From NCBI RefSeq assembly GCF_003014535.1, contig NZ_PYGD01000006.1, forward strand, positions 1 through 64,000: a DNA stretch of 64,000 nt. Reading direction: 5' to 3'. This stretch comes from Taibaiella chishuiensis. Lineage in GTDB: Bacteria > Bacteroidota > Bacteroidia > Chitinophagales > Chitinophagaceae. The notes below the pieces were generated by a model. That model was given only the letters and a program-made list of their open reading frames with translations. It was not told the DNA's origin and searched no databases. Of the stretch, positions 38,212 through 47,027 are shown in pieces. The first letter of the stretch is position 1. Each line of letters begins with the position of its first letter. The position numbers and the translations under genes are program-made.

Positions 38212-38973
38212 ATGCATACAAAGAAAATAGCCCTTATAACCGGCGGCAGCCGTGGTTTGGGTAAGAACAGCGCCCTGGCGCTGGCCGGTAAAGGCCTCGA
38301 TGTAATCCTTACCTACCATACCCGCAAAGAAGATGCGGACGATACCGTACAGGCCATCGCTGCCAAAGGCGCCAAAGCCAGCGCATTGCAGCTGGATACC
38401 AGTAATACAGCGGGTTTCGAAGCCTTTGCCCAACAACTCGCAACCGTGTTAAAAGAAGAATGGCAACGCGACACGTTCGACTTCCTCGTCAACAACGCCG
38501 GTACCGGTTTACACCAGGCCTTTGCCGATACCTCCGAAACCGAATTCGACAGCCTGATGAATATCCATTTCAAAGGGGTGTTCTTCCTGACCCAACGCTT
38601 ATTGCCGTTGATCGCCGATGGCGGTAGTATCATTAACCTCAGTTCCGGCCTGGCCCGCTTTGCTACACCGGGTTACAGCGCTTATGCCGCTATGAAAGGC
38701 GCTATCGAAACGCTGACCCGATACCAGGCCAAAGAACTCGGCAGCAGGGGCATACGGGTTAATGTAGTGGCCCCGGGCGCTATCGAAACCGATTTTACCA
38801 AACCGGCCATGACGCACAATCCCGGTATGAAAGACTTTATCGGCTCGCAAACGGCGCTGGGCCGTATGGGTGTACCCGACGATATCGGCGGACTGATCGC
38901 CGCATTGTGCAACCCGGAACTATCCTGGGTTAATGCACAGCGTATAGAAGCATCCGGCGGTATGTTCCTGTAA
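38212..38973 (+). CDS. SDR family oxidoreductase
   Basis: 253 aa. Classical short-chain dehydrogenase: the NAD(P) motif TGGSRGLGKNSAL near residues 9-21 (TGxxxGxG), NNAG near 95, catalytic YSAYAAMKGA (YxxxK) and the upstream catalytic Ser in INLSSGL. NVVAPGAIETDF follows. Substrate unknown; sugar, fatty acid or xenobiotic reduction is typical. It ends at a bidirectional terminator facing the universal stress protein gene. Confidence 0.93.
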   Translation: MHTKKIALITGGSRGLGKNSALALAGKGLDVILTYHTRKEDADDTVQAIAAKGAKASALQLDTSNTAGFEAFAQQLATVLKEEWQRDTFDFLVNNAGTGLHQAFADTSETEFDSLMNIHFKGVFFLTQRLLPLIADGGSIINLSSGLARFATPGYSAYAAMKGAIETLTRYQAKELGSRGIRVNVVAPGAIETDFTKPAMTHNPGMKDFIGSQTALGRMGVPDDIGGLIAALCNPELSWVNAQRIEASGGMFL

Positions 38974-38994
38974 GCATTAGCGATAAACCAAAAA

Positions 38995-39032
38995 CGCCTG
39001 CCTGTGTCTTTGCAACACAGGCAGGCGTTTTT
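38995..39032. terminator. bidirectional rho-independent terminator
   Basis: CGCCTGCCTGTG and CACAGGCAGGCG form a perfect 12-bp stem with a 9-base loop, flanked by AAAAA on the left and TTTTT on the right. It serves the convergent SDR and universal stress protein genes. Confidence 0.9.
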
Positions 39033-39048
39033 AATTCCGGTCATTCGA

Positions 39049-39864
39049 TTAATCGTGCAAGGCAAGCATCGGCAGGTAGTTGAGCCGGGCCAGGCGGCGG
39101 GTATGGCTCTGTTTAAAAATGGTGTCCCAGATACCGTAACGGTGCGGGATCACGATAAGCAGATCCAGGTTATAGTCTTTCGCAAAACCGGATATGGCCG
39201 GGATCACATGCGGGTCCTCGATATTGTGATAATCAGGGTTAACCTCCAGTAAGAGCTCCTGCATCAGGGCCTCGTTTTCCTGCCGTGCTTTCGGGTCGTG
39301 CGGGTTGCCGCGGGTTATATGCACCACATGCAACCTGGCACCGGTATACTCCACCAGCCATTTAATGAAACGGATCTGCGCGGCATTACGGTTTTTGTAA
39401 TCGCAGGCAAAACCGATATTCCTCAGCGGTTGATAGGTAACATGCCCGGGTACTACCAGCACCGGGGCATCCAGGTCCTGCAAGGTGCTCAGCAGATCAT
39501 TATCCCAGGTCCAGAGGTCGTCGTAATCCGTGAGCGCGCCGATCAGGATAAGTTGTGGCGCTGTGGCCTCGATCTCGTCCCGGAGCGCATCCATCATGGT
39601 GGCTACTACAGCTTTCGTCCTGACCTGTACACCCGGAAAGTTATCGACCGCCCATTGCTTTTCCTCCTGCAGTTGTTCCTCCGCGTTGATAAAAGCATCG
39701 CCCATAGCCGCCAGGGCTACGCCCTCGGTAGTATAAGTTACCGGCATGGCATAGGCATGCAACAGCAGGATCGTAAACGCTTCGTTCCCGAACAGGCCGC
39801 AGGCATAAGCCAGCGTATTGCGTGAAGATGCAGAGAAATCGGTAGTTACCAATATTGTATTCAT
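39049..39864 (-). CDS. universal stress protein, tandem UspA domains
   Basis: 271 aa, two UspA-type domains. The first begins MNTILVTTDFSASSRNTLAYACGLF and the second starts around residue 150 (IGFACDYKNRNAAQIRFIKWLVEY). The ATP-binding GxxG-type loop is weak in both halves. In Bacteroidota, tandem UspA proteins of this length are common, and their ligands and triggers vary. It is monocistronic. Confidence 0.88.
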   Translation of the reverse strand: MNTILVTTDFSASSRNTLAYACGLFGNEAFTILLLHAYAMPVTYTTEGVALAAMGDAFINAEEQLQEEKQWAVDNFPGVQVRTKAVVATMMDALRDEIEATAPQLILIGALTDYDDLWTWDNDLLSTLQDLDAPVLVVPGHVTYQPLRNIGFACDYKNRNAAQIRFIKWLVEYTGARLHVVHITRGNPHDPKARQENEALMQELLLEVNPDYHNIEDPHVIPAISGFAKDYNLDLLIVIPHRYGIWDTIFKQSHTRRLARLNYLPMLALHD

Positions 39865-39978
39865 AAAAAAACTGGTTTTGTTTATCGGGAGAAAAGGACA
39901 TCAACCAGCCTTCGCCGGCTTTCCATCCTATTTATTAAATAACAAACAGTAAAGTATTTAACTAATTATGCAAATTTT

Positions 39979-40440
39979 TTAATCCGCCGCCTTCCGTAAA
40001 TTTTCGCTCATATTGCCCAGTACGCGGATACAAACGCCCAATTGGTCGGCAGTAACGTTTTTATTCACCACGGCGTACATTTCCGTAATCCAGGGCTGGA
40101 TCTGCTGTTCCATATCTTTTCCTTTTTCTGTCAGGAAGATCAGCTTGTTGCGCCGGTCCTTTTCATCTTCCAGGCGGTATACGAGTTTACGTGCGGTCAG
40201 GTTATCGATCAGGTAGGTCATACTGGCCTTATCCTTTACGGTAATGTTAGACACCTCCTGCTGGTTGATGCCATCCTGTTTCCAGAGACAGGCCATTACC
40301 TGCAACATTTCGAAGGTAAGATCGATATCATGCAGGCGGAATTTGGCCTGCAGGTATTGCTTCAGCGCCAGGTTCACTTTGGTGATCTCCCGCGTAAACT
40401 CGGTCGTCATTTCCTGCTTCGATCGGCTTGCTTTCGTCAT
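39979..40440 (-). CDS. MarR family transcriptional regulator
   Basis: 153 aa from the ATG at 40440; an upstream TTG start would add two residues. The winged helix matches MarR: LTFEMLQVMACLWKQDGINQQEVSNITVKDKASMTYLIDNLTARKLVYRLEDEKDRRNKLIFLTEKG, quoted only by its position at about residues 45-110, with the DxRxxxxxLTxxG wing (DRRNKLIFLTEKG). It has no same-strand partner nearby, so its regulon is unknown. Confidence 0.88.
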   Translation of the reverse strand: MTKASRSKQEMTTEFTREITKVNLALKQYLQAKFRLHDIDLTFEMLQVMACLWKQDGINQQEVSNITVKDKASMTYLIDNLTARKLVYRLEDEKDRRNKLIFLTEKGKDMEQQIQPWITEMYAVVNKNVTADQLGVCIRVLGNMSENLRKAAD

Positions 40441-41185
40441 ACACAATAAAGTTAGGAACTTAATAGTAAAGCATCAAACTAATTTTTGGATGAGAGGTGT
40501 GAGGGTGTGGGGGGTGTGCTAACCCTGAACAAAGCCGGCTATGGGATGAGATCCTTCGCTGTGCTCAGGATGACAGGCTTCCTCTTGCCACTTGATACCT
40601 GATACTTGATTCTAAAAAATGAGATCCTTCGCTACGCTTAGGATGACAGCTAATCCCTTTAAAGTTAAGTGCATTTAGCATGCCTGGGGCAGCATTTGCT
40701 GTTGCTTCATCTGGGGTTAGCCTTTTGTCATGCTGAGCCTGGCGAAGCATCTTATCGGCGTTAGCTCATGCGGCACAGGTGCGGCTGCATTGCTAAACGC
40801 TTAATACTAAAAAAGCCGGCCATCCCCAATTGGAATGACCGGCGCTTTTATAGGTTCAGGTACCGCCGCTTATCGAGGTGCGACCTCCCTTCAGTAAGAT
40901 CCTTCGCTGTGCTCAGGATGACACCCGGCTTAACCCATAGTAAAGCCAGCTAATGGATGAGATCCTTCGCTACGCTCAGGATGACAACGCAACTCTACTA
41001 CAGCTACTCCGGAGAAGCCAGCTAATGGGTGAGCTCCTTCGCTGCGCTCAGGATGACAACGCAACTCTGATACAGCCACTCCGGAGAAGCCAGCTAATGG
41101 ATGAGATCCTTCGCTGCGCTCAGGATGACACCCGACTTTCTCTAACATCTAATACCTAACATCTAATATCTAACATTTAATCTCC
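40441..41185. repeat. intergenic repeat block B, including a 72-bp tandem repeat
   Basis: No gene is supported in these 745 bases. The 26-base REP-like unit seen in block A recurs at about 40553-40576, 40621-40648, 40898-40922, 40959-40985, 41031-41058 and 41105-41131, with a degenerate inverted copy near 40726-40750. A 72-bp tandem repeat (units starting at 40944, 41016 and 41088) carries three of these. ACTTGAT-type heptamers lie at 40584-40613 and ATCTAAY-type heptamers at 41140-41182. Short frames through this block translate the repeat and are not genes. Confidence 0.85.
40809..40850. terminator. imperfect terminator-like hairpin
   Basis: AAAAAAGCCGG...CCGGCGCTTTTA forms an imperfect stem (GCCGG-CAT-CC against GG-ATG-CCGGC with bulges) with A-runs on the left and T-runs on the right. 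It sits between the MarR and M13 peptidase genes, both of which point away from or towards it, so its partner gene is unclear. Confidence 0.5.
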
Positions 41186-43231
41186 CTACCAAATCCTTAC
41201 ACGCAGGCTGTCGGCGATATACATACCATCGCCGGGTTTTACTTTAAATACCTCGTAAAAGGCATCCACATCGGAGAACGGACCGTTAACCCTGTATTTG
41301 GCAGGCGAATGCACATCCGTCAGGATCTGCTGTGCCAACGACTCCTTACGGGTATTGTACAACCAACCCAGCGAGTAACCCAGGAAGAAGCGTTGCCCGG
41401 GGTTGAGGCCCGCGATCTTTTCGCCTTTCTTATACTGCTCTTTCTTTACAAAGGCATCCCAACCCAGCAGTACACCACCCAGGTCGGCGATGTTCTCCCC
41501 TACCGTGGCTTTACCGTTAACGTGCAGATCGTCTACAGCAATATACTTATTGAACTGGTTGATCATAACTTCCGTACGCGCTTTAAAGTTCTTTTCATCG
41601 TCTTTGGTCCACCAGTTTTTCAGGTTACCTTCGGCATCGTACTGTGCGCCCTGGTCGTCGAAACCATGCGTAATTTCGTGACCAATGGTAGATGCAGCGG
41701 CATAACCATATACCAGGGCATCATCCAGCTCTTCGTCCCTTTTACCCGGTACGGTAAAGATACCAGCCGGCAATACGATCTCGTTGTTAGAAGGATTGTA
41801 ATAAGCGTTATACGTTTGCGGGGTCATGCTCCACTCCTCGCGGTCTACCGGTTTGCCCAGCTTCGCGATCTCGTAATTGTACCACCATTCCCTTGCAGCG
41901 ATCACATTGCGCACATAACTCTGCGCTTTGATATTCATCGCAGAAAAATCCTTCCATTTATCCGGGTAACCTACCTTTTTACGCATCTTCGCCAGTTTGT
42001 CCAGCGCTTTAGCCTTCGTGGGCTCGCTCATCCAGGTCAGTTTTTTGATCCTGTCTTTCAGGGCCTCGCGGATATCTTCAACCATATCATTATAGCGCTT
42101 CTTGGCTTTTTCGTTAAAGTACTCTTTCACGAATAACTGGCCCAGCGCTTCGCCCATGGCATCTTCTTCTTCATCCAAAACCCTTTTCCAGCGCGGCTTC
42201 TGCTTCTTCACACCACTCAGTGTTTTTCCATAGAAATCGAAACGGGCGTCTTCCAGCTGCGGGTTGAGGAAGGGCGCCGTAGAACGGATCACCTGCCATT
42301 TGAGGTAATCTTTCCAGGTATCGATACTTTCGGTTTTCAATGCATTATTGATCGCTGTAAAAAACTCGGGCTGTCCTACAATCACGGTATCCAGGTTATT
42401 GATCCCGGCTTCGGTCAGCCATTTTTTCCAATCGATATCGGCAGTCAGTTTTTGCAAACCGGATACTGCATATTTATTATAGTTCTTATACGGGTCGCGC
42501 AGGTCTTCCAGTTTCCGGCTTACTTTGGCCAGGCTGGTTTCCAGCTTGAAGATCGCCGCGCTTTTGTTTTTGCCATCGGCAATACCGGCCAGACCCAGCA
42601 TGGTTTCGATATGCGCCGGGTAAGCCTCCCGTATTTTCCGGGTACGTTCGTCGGTATTGAAATAATAGTCGCGGTTGGGCAGTCCCAATCCGCCCTGGTG
42701 CAGGTTGAAGGCCATTTTTTCGCTGTTCATATCGTCCTGCGCCACATACCCGTTAAACAGCGGCGAAAAGCCTTTGCGGTTCAGCTGGGCGATAACGTTC
42801 AACACATCTTCTTTCGTCTTGATATTGTCGATCAGCTGCATCTCGGGCTGCAATTGTTCTACCCCCTGTTGTTTCAGGGCAACGGTATCCATACCGCTGC
42901 TCCAGAATGCCGCTATTTTTTTGGCGATAGCGTTATCCGCTTGTTTCAGTGCCTGTTCGTTGATGGTCTTTAAGCGGTTGTACAGGTCTTCCTGCACCAG
43001 GTAGGCAATGCCCCAGCTTTTCTGTTCGTCGGGGATCGGGTTGCTTTTAATCCAGCCGCCATTGGCGTAATCGAAGAAATCCTGCGCCGGGTTGACAGTG
43101 GTATCGAGGTTAGCCGCGAGGATATCGGGACCGGCGGCAGTTCCTTTTTGTCCGCCTTCGGAAGTGTTGTTGCCACAGGACCAGGCCAGTAAGGACAAAG
43201 CGCTGCCGACCAGTATTCCGGAATATTTCAT
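41186..43231 (-). CDS. M13 family metallopeptidase (neprilysin/PepO-like lipoprotein)
   Basis: 681 aa, full family length. The zinc site is GHEITHGFDD (HExxH) near residue 545, with the third ligand in ENIADLGG near 605. The conserved substrate-binding NAYYNPSNNEIVLPAGI precedes it. The N-terminus MKYSGILVGSALSLLAWSC ends in a plausible lipobox, so the enzyme is exported and anchored. It cleaves oligopeptides. Its 3' end abuts the repeat block. Confidence 0.95.
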   Translation of the reverse strand: MKYSGILVGSALSLLAWSCGNNTSEGGQKGTAAGPDILAANLDTTVNPAQDFFDYANGGWIKSNPIPDEQKSWGIAYLVQEDLYNRLKTINEQALKQADNAIAKKIAAFWSSGMDTVALKQQGVEQLQPEMQLIDNIKTKEDVLNVIAQLNRKGFSPLFNGYVAQDDMNSEKMAFNLHQGGLGLPNRDYYFNTDERTRKIREAYPAHIETMLGLAGIADGKNKSAAIFKLETSLAKVSRKLEDLRDPYKNYNKYAVSGLQKLTADIDWKKWLTEAGINNLDTVIVGQPEFFTAINNALKTESIDTWKDYLKWQVIRSTAPFLNPQLEDARFDFYGKTLSGVKKQKPRWKRVLDEEEDAMGEALGQLFVKEYFNEKAKKRYNDMVEDIREALKDRIKKLTWMSEPTKAKALDKLAKMRKKVGYPDKWKDFSAMNIKAQSYVRNVIAAREWWYNYEIAKLGKPVDREEWSMTPQTYNAYYNPSNNEIVLPAGIFTVPGKRDEELDDALVYGYAAASTIGHEITHGFDDQGAQYDAEGNLKNWWTKDDEKNFKARTEVMINQFNKYIAVDDLHVNGKATVGENIADLGGVLLGWDAFVKKEQYKKGEKIAGLNPGQRFFLGYSLGWLYNTRKESLAQQILTDVHSPAKYRVNGPFSDVDAFYEVFKVKPGDGMYIADSLRVRIW

Positions 43232-43408
43232 AGAGGTATATTTTTTTGAATAAAACCAGGCATTTATATTAAAATGATGGCGTCAAAGATAATGGAAAAG
43301 GGGCAGTACCATCTCCCCCCTGCGGAGGTAAAATTTGCTGTTAATTAATCGCGTTGAAAATCTGCGGTAAGTAATTCTGTGGTACTTTCGCATTCGAAAA
43401 CCAGCTGT

Positions 43409-44155
43409 ATGCAATCCAGATTTTATGCGCTCCTTCTGTTGCTGGCGCTGAGCTTTACCGCCTGCAAAACCCAACAGCACTTCATAGATAGTTACCAGAC
43501 GTCCTTTACCCCCATCGATTCTACACGGCCGCATGACAGCAGTATGGATAAAATGCTGGAGCCCTACCGGGTAAAAATGCATGAGGCCATGGACCAGGTA
43601 ATCGGTTACAGCGAAGTACCTATGTCCAAGGCGCAACCCGAATGCACCCTTGGTAATTTTATGGCCGATGCCCAGCTGGCAATCGCCCGTAAAACGGACC
43701 CGGCCACACAGGTATCTATTATGAATTACGGCGGCATACGCATTCCCTATGTGAGTCCCGGTGCTATTTCCAAAGGGAAAATATATGAAATGATGCCCTT
43801 TGACAATAAACTGACTATTGTAGAAGTACCGGGTAAGGTGATGCGCCAGTTATGCGACCTGATGGCCGCATGGGGCGGATGGCCGGTAAGCGGTATCACT
43901 TTCCGTATTAAAGATAAAAAGGCTGTAGACATTATGGTAGACGGTAAACCGCTGAACGACCAGCTGATCTATATTACTGCCATGTCGGATTATATTGCCA
44001 ACGGTGGCGACAATTGTGCCTTCCTGGCAGATTGCAAAAAACATTTTCTGAATATTTTTGTCCGCGACATGCTTATCGAGTATGTAACGGATCTGCAGGC
44101 CCGGGGCCGCAAACTCAACCCGCAACTTGAAAAAAGAATCAGTTATGCAGAATAG
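43409..44155 (+). CDS. 5'-nucleotidase C-terminal domain lipoprotein
   Basis: 248 aa from the ATG at 43409, chosen because MQSRFYALLLLLALSFTAC is a signal peptide with lipobox. The mature protein corresponds to the substrate-specificity domain of UshA-type 5'-nucleotidases (ECTLGNFMADAQLAIA, IMNYGGIRIPYVSPGAI, YEMMPFDNKLTIVEVPG). It contains no metallophosphoesterase motif. That catalytic domain is encoded by the next gene, whose start lies 11 bases inside this one. The two halves of the normal enzyme are therefore split and in reversed order. Confidence 0.9.
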   Translation: MQSRFYALLLLLALSFTACKTQQHFIDSYQTSFTPIDSTRPHDSSMDKMLEPYRVKMHEAMDQVIGYSEVPMSKAQPECTLGNFMADAQLAIARKTDPATQVSIMNYGGIRIPYVSPGAISKGKIYEMMPFDNKLTIVEVPGKVMRQLCDLMAAWGGWPVSGITFRIKDKKAVDIMVDGKPLNDQLIYITAMSDYIANGGDNCAFLADCKKHFLNIFVRDMLIEYVTDLQARGRKLNPQLEKRISYAE

Positions 44156-45077
44156 GAGAAATTTTATCAAACAGGGCATGATCGGCGGCGGACTGCTGGC
44201 AGCAGGCGGTTTTCCCTTTTCTGCATTTGCCGCTACCGGCGCCACCCGCATCACGATCCTGCATACTAATGATGTACACAGCAGGCTCGATCCCTTCCCG
44301 ATGGACGGATCCAAATTCCAGGGCATGGGCGGCGTGGCTGCGCGCGCCGAACTGATCCGCCAGATCAGGACCGAGGAAGAACATGTACTGCTGCTCGATG
44401 CCGGCGATATATTCCAGGGTACGCCTTACTTTAACCTGTATAAAGGTGAACCCGAAATAAAGGCTATGAGTATGATGGAATACGACGCTGCGACGATGGG
44501 TAACCACGACTTCGACGCCGGTGTGGAGGGCTTTGCCAAACAGCTGCCGCATGCCAGTTTCCCGATCCTGGTAGCCAATTACGACTTCCGCGATACCGAG
44601 CTGGCAGATAAAACACAACCTTATAAAATATTCACGAAAGGTGGTATAAAAATTGGTATATTCGGGTTAGGAATTCAATTGCTCGGATTGGTGCCGCAAG
44701 ACGCCTATGGCAAGACAAAATTCCTGGATCCTTTGCCTATAGCGATTGCTACGAGCGATATGCTCAAAAACAAAAAAAAGTGTGATATGGTCATCTGTTT
44801 ATCCCACCTGGGCTACGAATATAAAAGCGATAAAATAAGTGACTGTGTATTAGCCGCCAATACCGAGCATATAGACCTGATTATCGGCGGTCATACCCAC
44901 ACCTTCCTCGATAAGCCTACACTGATAAAAAACAAGGCTGGCAAGGAAGTTATCATTAACCAGGTGGGTTGGGCCGGCATACGGCTCGGCAAACTGGACT
45001 TCGTTTTCGACAGCAAAAAAAGTGCAAAACTCTCCAATGCCCAAACTGTAATTCTAAGGAAACAAACAATAGGTTGA
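44145..45077 (+). CDS. 5'-nucleotidase metallophosphatase domain protein, Tat-exported
   Basis: 310 aa from the ATG at 44145 (MQNRRNFIKQG); the frame runs a few codons further upstream. NRRNFIKQG followed by a hydrophobic run is a twin-arginine signal. The catalytic domain shows ILHTNDVHSRLDPF, LLLDAGDIFQGTPYFN, TMGNHDFDAGVEG, CLSHLGYE and IIGGHTHTF, the complete metal set of UshA/CpdB enzymes. It lacks the C-terminal nucleotide-binding domain supplied by the preceding overlapping gene. The pair probably works as a two-subunit periplasmic nucleotidase. Confidence 0.92.
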   Translation: MQNRRNFIKQGMIGGGLLAAGGFPFSAFAATGATRITILHTNDVHSRLDPFPMDGSKFQGMGGVAARAELIRQIRTEEEHVLLLDAGDIFQGTPYFNLYKGEPEIKAMSMMEYDAATMGNHDFDAGVEGFAKQLPHASFPILVANYDFRDTELADKTQPYKIFTKGGIKIGIFGLGIQLLGLVPQDAYGKTKFLDPLPIAIATSDMLKNKKKCDMVICLSHLGYEYKSDKISDCVLAANTEHIDLIIGGHTHTFLDKPTLIKNKAGKEVIINQVGWAGIRLGKLDFVFDSKKSAKLSNAQTVILRKQTIG

Positions 45078-45352
45078 CAATTTTTTTTTTCAACAAAATG
45101 TTGAGAATTTCGTGCTCTGGTTGAGAGAAAAAACCAACATTTTTTTTAACACAGAAGTACACTGCAGCGAGCGCAAGACGGAATATTCCATTCGTGAGGT
45201 AATTACAAAATAATTAACAAGAGATTTTTTAGACACGGATTGTTTGGATTACTTTTTGATACAAACACCATCCGTAGGGGGGCTTGACGGCGATAGTAAC
45301 GGAGACATTCACATTTTTTGAAAACAAACAAGGACAACAGGAGACGAACAAT
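45078..45352. promoter_or_regulatory. dnaA upstream region
   Basis: 275 bases without a gene before dnaA. It begins with a long T-run followed by the inverted repeat TCAACA-AAA-TGTTGA (45090-45104) and a second weak one (TGGTT...AACCA), and is AT-rich. I see no convincing DnaA boxes, so it is not called oriC. Confidence 0.4.
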
Positions 45353-46825
45353 ATGATTCCAAACCAACCCATACCATCTTCATCACCAACGGAAGCAGTT
45401 GTAGCATGGGAAAAATGCCTTGCCATTATTAAGGACAATGTGAACTGGCGTGCATTTCAAACATGGTTCGAGCCGATCAAGGCTGCTGCATTAACCAATA
45501 GTGTACTGACCATCCAGGTACCGAGTCAGTTTTTTTACGAATGGCTTGAAGAGCATTATGTGGAGTTGTTAGGAAAAACGATTAAAAGGATACTGGGCCG
45601 CGAAGGCCGCCTGGAATACCGTATCCAGATGGAAAACGCGGGGCAACGCCAGCCTGCTACCATGCAGCTGCCGGGTAGCGCCCACCCCAAGCCTTCCAAG
45701 GAGAGCAATTATGTGAATATGGACTATGTGATGGAGGATCCTTTAAAAATTAAGAACCCGTTTGTAATACCGGGTATGAAGCGCGTGCAGATCGACCCGC
45801 AGCTCAATCCCAATCTTACTTTTGATAACTATATAGAAGGTGAATGCAACAGGCTTTCCCGCACTGCCGGTATCCATATCGCTCAGAAACCGGGCGCTAC
45901 AGCGTTTAACCCTTTGATGATATTTGGTGGAACAGGTTGTGGTAAAACACATTTGCTGCAAGCCATCGGTAACGAGGTGCGCAGGCTGCATCCCAATAAG
46001 TCGGTATTATATGTAAGCACCGAAAAATTCATCAACCAGTTTATCGACCATTCGAAAAACCAGGAAGTAAATGACTTTATTCACTTCTACCAGTTGATCG
46101 ATGTATTGCTGCTCGATGATATTCATTTATTCGTAAGCGCATCCAAAACACAGGATGTATTTTTCGCGATATTCAATCACCTGCATCAAAACGGCAAACA
46201 GATCGTATTGAGCAGCGATACGCCGCCCAAAGACCTGGAAGGCATGCAGGAAAGGCTTTTGAGCCGTTTCCGTTGGGGATTGCATGCAGAGATCTCTGCG
46301 CCCGACTACGAAACCCGTAAGGCCATTCTCGAAATGAAGATGCGCAACGAAGGACTTGAAATTCCGGAAGAAGTGGTACAATACGTTGCCTATAATGTAC
46401 AGAACAATGTAAGAGACCTGGAAGGCACCGTTATTTCTCTGTTTGCACAGGCTACCCTCAACAAGAAAGAGATAGACCTCGAACTGGCTAAGCGTGTACT
46501 GAAGAACTTTGTCAAGACATCGTTCAAAGAACTCAGCATCGACGACATCCAGAAAATGGTCTGCAACTTCTATAACGTTCCTTACAATGACCTGCTGACC
46601 AAGACCCGCAAACGGGAAATCGTACAGGCCCGCCAGATTACCATGTACTTGGCCAAGAAGTTTACAAGAAGCTCTTTAAAAACGATCGGCGAACACTTTA
46701 CCGGTAAGGATCACACTACGGTAATACACTCCTGCCAGACCGTAGAAAACCTGATGGAAACTGATACAAGCTATCGTGAAAAACTGCTTGAAATCCAACA
46801 GAAAGTGCAATTGGCAGCGATGTAG
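45353..46825 (+). CDS. dnaA: chromosomal replication initiator DnaA
   Basis: 490 aa from the ATG at 45353 (MIPNQPIPSSSP). The frame continues upstream to 45284, but that extension is poorly conserved in character. Domain I (about 15-85) starts EKCLAIIKDNVNWRAFQTWFEP; a short linker follows. The AAA+ core has NPLMIFGGTGCGKTHLLQAI near 185-205, Walker B LLLDDIHLF and the arginine finger LLSRFRWGL. The C-terminal DnaA box-binding helix-turn-helix ends KDHTTVIHSC. No dnaN or other replication gene adjoins it. Confidence 0.97.
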   Translation: MIPNQPIPSSSPTEAVVAWEKCLAIIKDNVNWRAFQTWFEPIKAAALTNSVLTIQVPSQFFYEWLEEHYVELLGKTIKRILGREGRLEYRIQMENAGQRQPATMQLPGSAHPKPSKESNYVNMDYVMEDPLKIKNPFVIPGMKRVQIDPQLNPNLTFDNYIEGECNRLSRTAGIHIAQKPGATAFNPLMIFGGTGCGKTHLLQAIGNEVRRLHPNKSVLYVSTEKFINQFIDHSKNQEVNDFIHFYQLIDVLLLDDIHLFVSASKTQDVFFAIFNHLHQNGKQIVLSSDTPPKDLEGMQERLLSRFRWGLHAEISAPDYETRKAILEMKMRNEGLEIPEEVVQYVAYNVQNNVRDLEGTVISLFAQATLNKKEIDLELAKRVLKNFVKTSFKELSIDDIQKMVCNFYNVPYNDLLTKTRKREIVQARQITMYLAKKFTRSSLKTIGEHFTGKDHTTVIHSCQTVENLMETDTSYREKLLEIQQKVQLAAM

Positions 46826-46854
46826 AAAAAAAGCAAAAAAAAGTATCCAGATAA

Positions 46855-46886
46855 TTTCATTTTTCGAAAAGTTGTCATTACCTTTG
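46855..46886 (+). promoter_or_regulatory. tRNA-Ser promoter
   Basis: TTTC (46855-46858), 20 bases, then TACCTTTG (46879-46886), an exact TAnnTTTG -7 element. It lies about 43 bases before the tRNA-Ser gene and probably drives both tRNAs. Confidence 0.6.
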
Positions 46887-46928
46887 CACTCCCTTAACGG
46901 GGCAACGGAAGTTCTTCAAAACAAATAC

Positions 46929-47017
46929 GGTGAGGTGGATGAGTGGCTGAAATCAGTAGTTTGCTAAACTGCCGTACGGGTCAAACTGTACCGCGGGTTC
47001 GAATCCCGCCCTCACCG
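46929..47017 (+). tRNA. tRNA-Ser (GCU)
   Basis: 89 bases. The acceptor stem GGTGAGG pairs with CCTCACC followed by discriminator G; the T-loop reads GGTTCGAATCC. The anticodon loop TTGCTAA carries GCT at 46963-46965, with a five-pair stem GTAGT/ACTGC. A long variable arm, typical of type II serine tRNAs, precedes the T-arm. CCA is not encoded. Confidence 0.95.
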
Positions 47018-47027
47018 CTGAAAATTT

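Noticed and set aside
40930-41148. A 72-codon frame on the minus strand with repeated CHPERSEG motifs
   Set aside because: It is the translation of the 72-bp tandem repeat and REP-like hairpins; 72 is a multiple of three, so the frame stays open by chance.
45078-45352. Chromosomal origin next to dnaA
   Set aside because: AT-rich with an inverted repeat, but no convincing DnaA boxes and no flanking dnaN; the origin is often not at dnaA in Bacteroidota.
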